Position numbers and translations under genes: made by a program. This document shows positions 46,381 to 51,597 of a stretch of 51,597 nt of DNA, in pieces (the first letter of the stretch is position 1; every line of letters begins with the position of its first letter). The notes beneath the pieces were generated by a model. The model was not told the DNA's origin. It was given only the letters and a program-made list of their open reading frames with translations, and ran no database searches. Source of the DNA: Pseudomonadales bacterium (GTDB lineage Bacteria; Pseudomonadota; Gammaproteobacteria; Pseudomonadales; Pseudohongiellaceae); assembly GCA_022822865.1 (NCBI GenBank), contig JAJDYJ010000105.1, forward strand, positions 1-51,597. The letters run 5' to 3'.

Positions 46381-49203
46381 ATGAAGTTATTCAGCAAGAT
46401 CCTTGGCAGCAGCAATTCGCGCAAGCTGAAGCGGATGGGCAGGACCGTGGCCGCGATCAATCGGCTTGAGCCGGAATACGAGGCCATGACCGACGAGGAG
46501 ATCCGCGCGGGAACCGGGAAACTGCGCGACCGGCTGAATCAGGGCGAAACGCTCGAGAAACTGTTGCCCGAGGCCTTTGCCGCCGTACGCGAGGCGAGCA
46601 AGCGAACGCTGGAACTGCGTCATTTCGACGTGCAGATGATCGGCGGTATCGTGCTGCACGAAGGTTCGATCGCCGAGATGCGCACCGGGGAAGGCAAGAC
46701 CCTGGTGGCGACCTTGCCGGCCTACCTGAACGCGCTTTCGGGCGAGGGCGTGCATATCGTCACCGTGAACGAGTATCTGGCCGAGCGCGACGCCAACTGG
46801 ATGCGGCCGATCTACGAGTTTCTGGGACTTGATGTGGGCGTGGTCAAGGCCGGCGCGACAGTGGCGGAAAAACAGGCCGCCTACGGCTGTTCCATCACCT
46901 ATGGCACGAATAACGAGTTCGGCTTCGATTTTCTGCGCGACAACATGGCCTTCCGGCTCGAAGATCGCATGCAGAAGCCGCTCAATTTCGCCATCGTCGA
47001 CGAAGTCGACTCGATTCTCATCGACGAAGCGCGCACCCCGCTGATCATTTCCGGCGCCGCGGAAGACAGTTCCCAGCTTTATCAGGACATCAACAAGCTC
47101 ATTCCGCGACTCAGGCAAGGCAAGCGGGTGGAGAAATCCAAACTGGAAATGATGGACCGAAACTATGTCGCCGAGGAAAGCGGCCATTTCACCGTAGACG
47201 AAAAGACCCGGCAGGTCGAGCTTACCGAATCAGGTCATGCCTTTGTCGAGGAACTGCTGACAGCCCGCAATTTGCTGAATCCGGGCGAATCGCTTTACGC
47301 GGCGACCAATCTGACCTTGCTGCATCACGTTCAGGCCGCGCTGAAAGCGCATCATCTGTTCCAGAAGGACGTGCAATACATCGTGCAGGACCAGCGCATC
47401 GTTTTGATCGATGAGCATACCGGCCGCACCATGGAGGGCAGGCGCCTGTCCGAAGGCCTGCACCAGGCGCTGGAAGCCAAGGAAAGATTGCCGATCCAGA
47501 GCGAAAGCCAGACCCTGGCCTCGACCACTTTTCAGAACTATTTCCGCATCTATCGCAAACTCGCCGGCATGACCGGCACGGCGGACACGGAAGCCTTTGA
47601 ATTCAATCAGATCTACGGACTCGATGTCGTCGTCATTCCGACCAACGTGCCGATGATCCGAATCGACGACAACGACCTGATCTATCTGACCATGGAGGAG
47701 AAGTTCGAAGCCGTGGTCGGGGATATCACCGAGATCAGCGGCAAGGGCGCGCCGGTGCTTGTGGGCACCGCCTCGATCGAGAATTCGGAACTGCTTTCGA
47801 ACTTCCTGAAAAAGAACGGCATCCGGCACGAAGTGCTCAATGCCAAGTTTCACGAAAAGGAAGCGCACATCATCGCCCAGGCCGGCCGCCCCGGCGCAGT
47901 GACCATCGCCACCAATATGGCGGGCCGTGGTACGGACATCGTGCTCGGCGGCAAGTGGGAGGCCGAAGTCGAAGCGCTTGAGGCGCCTGACGAGGCGCGG
48001 ATCCGGCGGATTCGCGACGATTGGCAGCAACGGCACGACCAGGTGGTGGCGGCCGGCGGCTTGCATATCGTCGGCACCGAACGCCACGAATCGCGCCGCA
48101 TCGACAATCAGCTACGCGGACGCGCCGGACGCCAGGGCGATCCGGGTCATTCGCGTTTCTATCTGTCGATGGAAGACGACCTGATGCGGATTTTCGCCGG
48201 TGAAGGCGTGAAGAACTTCATGCGCCGACTCGGCATGCAGCGCGGCGAAGCGATCGAGGCCGGCATGGTCACGCGCTCGATCGAAAAGGCCCAGCGCAAG
48301 GTGGAAGGCCGCAATTTCGATATAAGAAAGCAATTGCTTGAATATGACAACGTCGCCAACGACCAGCGCACGATCATCTATCGGCAGCGCAACGAACTGA
48401 TGAGCAACGAGGACGTCACCGAGATGCTCGACGGCATGCGGGACGAGGTGACTTCCGAGATCGTCGATCGCTTCATTCCGCCGCAAAGCATCCCGGAACA
48501 ATGGGATCTCGAAGGCCTGGAGCAGTCCATCCAGGCCGAATTCCGTTCGGATCTGCCGATTCGCGAATGGCTGGACAAAGACGAATCGCTGCATGAACGC
48601 CTGCTCAAGGAAAAGATGAACTCGGTCCTCAAGGAGGAGTACATCGCCAAGTGCGCCGCCGTGGGCGAGAAGATGCGTTTGTTTGAGAAGCAGATCATGC
48701 TGCAGATTCTCGACACCTTGTGGAAGGAGCATCTGGCCACCATGGATCATCTTCGCCAGGGTATCTTCCTGCGCAGTTACGGCGGCAGAAATCCCCGCCA
48801 GGAATACAAGCGCGAAGCCTTCGCCCTGTTTCAGGATCTGCTGTCGAATTTTCAGTTCGAAGTGGTCAAGATGCTGAGCCAGGTGACCATCCGCCAGGAA
48901 GACGAGGCGGCCGCCATCGAGCGGAGGCGGCAGCAGGAAGCGGCGCGGGAGCGGATGAATTTCCAGCATCAGAGCGTATCCGCCCTCGGTGGGGCGACCG
49001 CTGCTGCCGGGGTTCCACAAGATGCCTCGCAACAGGCCCGGCAGCCCCGGCAACTTTCGCAATCCCAGCAGCCGCAGCATGCGTCGGGACAGCAATTGCG
49101 GCCGCAACCGTTCGTCCGCGAAGTGCCGAAGGTAGGACGCAACGCGCCTTGCCCCTGTGGTTCCGGCAGAAAATACAAGGTCTGTTGTGGCCGCATCCGC
49201 TGA
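46381..49203 (+). CDS. secA: preprotein translocase ATPase SecA
   Basis: The product is 940 aa, of normal length. Motor of Sec protein export at the inner membrane. Motifs are [18 protein letters not shown] (Walker A), [34 protein letters not shown] (Walker B), [27 protein letters not shown], and [18 protein letters not shown]. After a Gln/Pro-rich linker the C-terminus carries the zinc-binding [13 protein letters not shown] that contacts SecB. The ribosome site is GGAAGG. Its last 17 bases overlap argJ. Confidence 0.98.
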   Translation: MKLFSKILGSSNSRKLKRMGRTVAAINRLEPEYEAMTDEEIRAGTGKLRDRLNQGETLEKLLPEAFAAVREASKRTLELRHFDVQMIGGIVLHEGSIAEMRTGEGKTLVATLPAYLNALSGEGVHIVTVNEYLAERDANWMRPIYEFLGLDVGVVKAGATVAEKQAAYGCSITYGTNNEFGFDFLRDNMAFRLEDRMQKPLNFAIVDEVDSILIDEARTPLIISGAAEDSSQLYQDINKLIPRLRQGKRVEKSKLEMMDRNYVAEESGHFTVDEKTRQVELTESGHAFVEELLTARNLLNPGESLYAATNLTLLHHVQAALKAHHLFQKDVQYIVQDQRIVLIDEHTGRTMEGRRLSEGLHQALEAKERLPIQSESQTLASTTFQNYFRIYRKLAGMTGTADTEAFEFNQIYGLDVVVIPTNVPMIRIDDNDLIYLTMEEKFEAVVGDITEISGKGAPVLVGTASIENSELLSNFLKKNGIRHEVLNAKFHEKEAHIIAQAGRPGAVTIATNMAGRGTDIVLGGKWEAEVEALEAPDEARIRRIRDDWQQRHDQVVAAGGLHIVGTERHESRRIDNQLRGRAGRQGDPGHSRFYLSMEDDLMRIFAGEGVKNFMRRLGMQRGEAIEAGMVTRSIEKAQRKVEGRNFDIRKQLLEYDNVANDQRTIIYRQRNELMSNEDVTEMLDGMRDEVTSEIVDRFIPPQSIPEQWDLEGLEQSIQAEFRSDLPIREWLDKDESLHERLLKEKMNSVLKEEYIAKCAAVGEKMRLFEKQIMLQILDTLWKEHLATMDHLRQGIFLRSYGGRNPRQEYKREAFALFQDLLSNFQFEVVKMLSQVTIRQEDEAAAIERRRQQEAARERMNFQHQSVSALGGATAAAGVPQDASQQARQPRQLSQSQQPQHASGQQLRPQPFVREVPKVGRNAPCPCGSGRKYKVCCGRIR

Positions 49204-50410
49204 CGGCGGCTTGCCGCCGGAGCCCGTCAGAATCGTTCCGGGCGTGCGCCTGGCGGCGGTAAGCGCGAATATCCGCTACCGGAACCGACCCGATCTGGTC
49301 GCCATGGAACTTGCCTCGGGCAGCGAAACTTGTGCGGTGTTTACGCGCAACGCATTTTGCGCAGCGCCGGTGGAGATCGCCCGGAAGCATCTGGCCGCGG
49401 CCCCGCCCCGCTATCTCCTCATCAATGCCGGCAACGCAAATGCGGGAACCGGGGCCGCGGGCCGCAACGCGGCGCTGGCGTGTTGCGAGGCACTGGCGCG
49501 GCGTTGCGGCGTGGCGGTGGAGCAGGTGCTGCCGTTTTCCACCGGCATCATCGGCGAGGCGCTGCCGGTCGACCGGATAACGGACGCGCTGCCGCAATTG
49601 ACGGCGCGGCTCGATACCGGCGCCTGGCCGGAGGCGGCAAGGGGCATTCTCACCACCGACACCCGGCCGAAAACCGCTTACGCCGAACTCGAACTCGGTA
49701 GCAAGACCGTGCGTATTGCCGGCATCGCCAAGGGCTCCGGCATGATCCGGCCCGACATGGCGACGATGCTGGCCTTCGTTTTCACCGACGCGAAACTCAA
49801 CCGGGCCCAGGTGGATTCGCTCTTGCGCGAGCAGGTGGAAAACAGTTTCAATCGCATTACCGTGGACGGCGATACTTCGACCAATGACGCCTGTGTATTG
49901 ACCGCAACCGGCGCCGGGACGGCCTTGGGCGAACAGGACGGCGCCGGCTGGGAGAGTTTCCGCTCCGCACTGGCTGAAGTATTCCGGCGGCTGGCCCAGG
50001 CGATCATCCGCGACGCCGAAGGCGCGGGCAAGTTCGTTACCGTGCGCGTGAGCGAAGGCGCCACTTCCGGCGAATGCCTGCAGGTCGCCTATGCGGTGGC
50101 GGAATCGCCGCTGGTAAAAACCGCCTGTTTTGCCTCGGATCCGAACTGGGGCCGCATACTTGCCGCCGTCGGCAGGGCGGGGCTAGCGGACCTCGACCTC
50201 GCGGGACTGCGGATTTTCCTCGGCGGCGCACCGGTCGTCGCCGGCGGAGAACCGCATCCGGATTATTCCGAAGAGGCTGGTCTGGCCGCCATGGCCGGAA
50301 CCGATATCGACATCGATATTCGTCTCGGCCGCGGTGATTGCGAAGAAACCGTCTGGACCTCCGATCTGAGCCACGACTACGTGCGCATCAATGCCGAATA
50401 TCGCAGTTGA
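49187..50410 (+). CDS. argJ: bifunctional ornithine acetyltransferase / N-acetylglutamate synthase ArgJ
   Basis: The product is 407 aa from GTG 49187, with AAGG 6 bases upstream inside secA; a GTG at 49157 is an alternative. It recycles the acetyl group in arginine synthesis and can also make N-acetylglutamate. Motifs are [66 protein letters not shown] with the self-cleavage Ala-Thr and Thr nucleophile, [16 protein letters not shown], and [13 protein letters not shown]. The secA-argJ-mutT order matches Pseudomonas. Confidence 0.96.
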   Translation: MAASADGGLPPEPVRIVPGVRLAAVSANIRYRNRPDLVAMELASGSETCAVFTRNAFCAAPVEIARKHLAAAPPRYLLINAGNANAGTGAAGRNAALACCEALARRCGVAVEQVLPFSTGIIGEALPVDRITDALPQLTARLDTGAWPEAARGILTTDTRPKTAYAELELGSKTVRIAGIAKGSGMIRPDMATMLAFVFTDAKLNRAQVDSLLREQVENSFNRITVDGDTSTNDACVLTATGAGTALGEQDGAGWESFRSALAEVFRRLAQAIIRDAEGAGKFVTVRVSEGATSGECLQVAYAVAESPLVKTACFASDPNWGRILAAVGRAGLADLDLAGLRIFLGGAPVVAGGEPHPDYSEEAGLAAMAGTDIDIDIRLGRGDCEETVWTSDLSHDYVRINAEYRS

Positions 50411-51371
50411 AGCCGCAAAAGCGAAGGCCGTTCCGTCTGTCCACGTCATGGTGGCCGTGATTTTCAATCAACGGAACGAAGTGCTGGTCGCCCTGCGAAA
50501 ATCACATAGCCATCAGGGCGGTCTGTGGGAATTCCCGGGCGGCAAGCGCGAACCGGGGGAGCCGCGTTTGCAGGCGCTGCATCGCGAAATTCAGGAAGAA
50601 ACGGGACTGTGGCTGCTTGCCAGCCATCCGCTATGCCGAGTGGAACATCGCTATGCCGACAAACACGTGCTGCTCGACGTCCACCTGGTAAGCCGCCATG
50701 TCGGCGAGCCTTCGGGCAGGGAAGGGCAACGGATCGAATGGCGGGCGCGGCAGGACTTGCTGGCAGCTGACTTCCCGGCAGCCAACAAGCGCATTGTCGA
50801 ACTGCTGCGGTTGCCGGAAACGATCACGATAACGCCCGAAGCGAATAGCAAAAGCGAGTTCCTCGAACTGATGCGAAAGCTGATCGCCGCGGGCCGCGAA
50901 CTGATCCAGGTGCGCCAGCCGAATTTGCCTCCGGACCGATACCGGGAATGGTTTCTGAAGGCAATGGACCTGGCCGCTGGGAGCCAGACGCGGCTGCTAT
51001 TCAATAACCCACCCAAATACTTTGACCTTGATTCGCCAAATTGCGGATTACACGCCCCAAGCCGCATCCTCGCCGAGCTAAAAGCGCGCCCGGTTCCCCC
51101 GGAACAATTGTTCAGCGCTTCCTGCCACTCGCTGGAGGAATTACGCCGCGCCGAAACTCTAGGCGCCGATTTCGCCCTGCTTTCACCAGTGCGCGCAACC
51201 GGCAAATACCAGACTTCGCAATTACTCGGCTGGAACGGCTTCCGCCGCCTCGCGGACCAGGTAAGCCTGCCCATATATGCCCTCGGCGGCATGCGCCCCG
51301 AGATGGCGCGTCCAGCGCGGACTTACGGCGCCTTCGGCGTTGCCGGAATTAGTGGTTTCATACCCCGATAA
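50391..51371 (+). CDS. Nudix hydrolase (MutT) fused to ThiE/TenI-like domain
   Basis: The product is 326 aa, overlapping argJ by 20 bases. The N-terminal Nudix domain carries the full box (GGKREPGEPRLQALHREIQEETGL, split here by rule: GGKREPGE, then REIQEETGL), as in MutT, which removes 8-oxo-dGTP. From about residue 145 a thiamine-phosphate-synthase-like barrel follows (LIAAGRELIQVRQPNL, CGLHAPSRIL, SASCHSLEELRRAETLGAD, FALLSPV, YALGGM). Such fusions are common next to argJ in gammaproteobacteria. Whether the barrel makes thiamine phosphate is unproven; many TenI/ThiE-like fusion domains lack clear function. Confidence 0.9.
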   Translation: MPNIAVEAAKAKAVPSVHVMVAVIFNQRNEVLVALRKSHSHQGGLWEFPGGKREPGEPRLQALHREIQEETGLWLLASHPLCRVEHRYADKHVLLDVHLVSRHVGEPSGREGQRIEWRARQDLLAADFPAANKRIVELLRLPETITITPEANSKSEFLELMRKLIAAGRELIQVRQPNLPPDRYREWFLKAMDLAAGSQTRLLFNNPPKYFDLDSPNCGLHAPSRILAELKARPVPPEQLFSASCHSLEELRRAETLGADFALLSPVRATGKYQTSQLLGWNGFRRLADQVSLPIYALGGMRPEMARPARTYGAFGVAGISGFIPR

Positions 51372-51597
51372 GACCTATCGCTGCAGCAATTCTCAGTTTG
51401 GCGTCAAGTAACCCCTCGGGATCGTGGCTTCGATCCGTCGGCGCCGGGTGGCGGGCAGCGGCGGACGCCGTAAATACATCCCTGTAGGCTTCTCTGTTTA
51501 ACTTTCCGATAAGCTGTGATCGTGGGCCTTCATGAGGGTCCACCCCTCGGCGCCCTGCGGGACGCCGGGGGTGGCGGTGGTCGGACCGTCTGTAGGC
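51372..51597. repeat. gene-free tail with hairpin and repeat-like sequence
   Basis: No gene is supported here. A near-perfect hairpin joins CCACCCCTCGGCG (51540-51552) to CGCCGGGGGTGG (about 51563-51574). GTAAATACATCCCTGTAGGC lies at 51470-51489 and TGTAGGC recurs at the last bases. From memory, similar strings form dispersed intergenic repeats in other gammaproteobacteria; this is unverified. Confidence 0.4.

Overview
The window is GC-rich, densely coded bacterial DNA from an aerobic, Gram-negative gammaproteobacterium. The evidence is lpxC, an m-DAP-type murE, lpoA, dolP, a class A RNase P RNA, a bc1 complex and a full dcw cluster. As I remember it, the backbone order zapE / rplM-rpsI / petABC / sspA / dolP-diaA-yraN-lpoA (reverse strand) / rsmI / rnpB / mraZ-dcw / lpxC / secA / argJ / mutT matches Pseudomonas. 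I cannot place the organism below class level.

Layout. (1) 190-1317: zapE. (2) 1371-4022: two reverse-strand envelope genes, a DUF4097-type repeat protein and a CapA-like exported protein. (3) 4241-18597: a forward-strand defense-type island between zapE and the rplM-rpsI operon, its usual neighbour in many gammaproteobacteria. It holds a type III-like restriction-modification module (Res, two small accessory genes, Mod), an OLD/AAA_21-type ATPase paired with a DUF4276 protein, a UvrD-like helicase with a RelE/ParE-like N-terminal domain, and a separately promoted pair of overlapping P-loop ATPase genes. (4) 18711-23066: rplM-rpsI, petA, a petB-petC fusion and sspA. (5) 23093-26534: reverse-strand dolP, diaA, yraN and lpoA. 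(6) 26604-28253: rsmI, rnpB and a repeat-rich spacer carrying the MraZ operator. (7) 28254-45204: the division and cell wall cluster mraZ-rsmH-ftsL-ftsI-murE-murF-mraY-murD-ftsW-murG-murC-ddl-ftsQ-ftsA-ftsZ, nearly every junction overlapping. (8) 45373-51371: lpxC, secA, argJ and a Nudix-ThiE fusion, then a short structured tail.

How the genes work together. The dcw genes make UDP-MurNAc-pentapeptide (murE, murF, murD, murC, ddl), convert it to lipid II (mraY, murG), and polymerise it at the septum (ftsW, ftsI) under the FtsZ/FtsA/FtsQ/FtsL divisome. LpoA, DolP, LpxC and SecA serve the outer envelope and export. The island genes look like stacked anti-phage modules: restriction-modification, an ATPase with a possible nuclease partner, a toxin-like helicase fusion and a twin ATPase operon.

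Most notable points: the island's position; a perfect 24-bp inverted repeat (57 bp overall) inside the target-recognition part of the methyltransferase; the RelE-UvrD fusion; the twin ATPase operon with a palindrome over its -35 box, the best candidate for an undescribed system; and an altered Rieske motif (CPHLFC for CTHLGC) beside a fused cytochrome b-c1.
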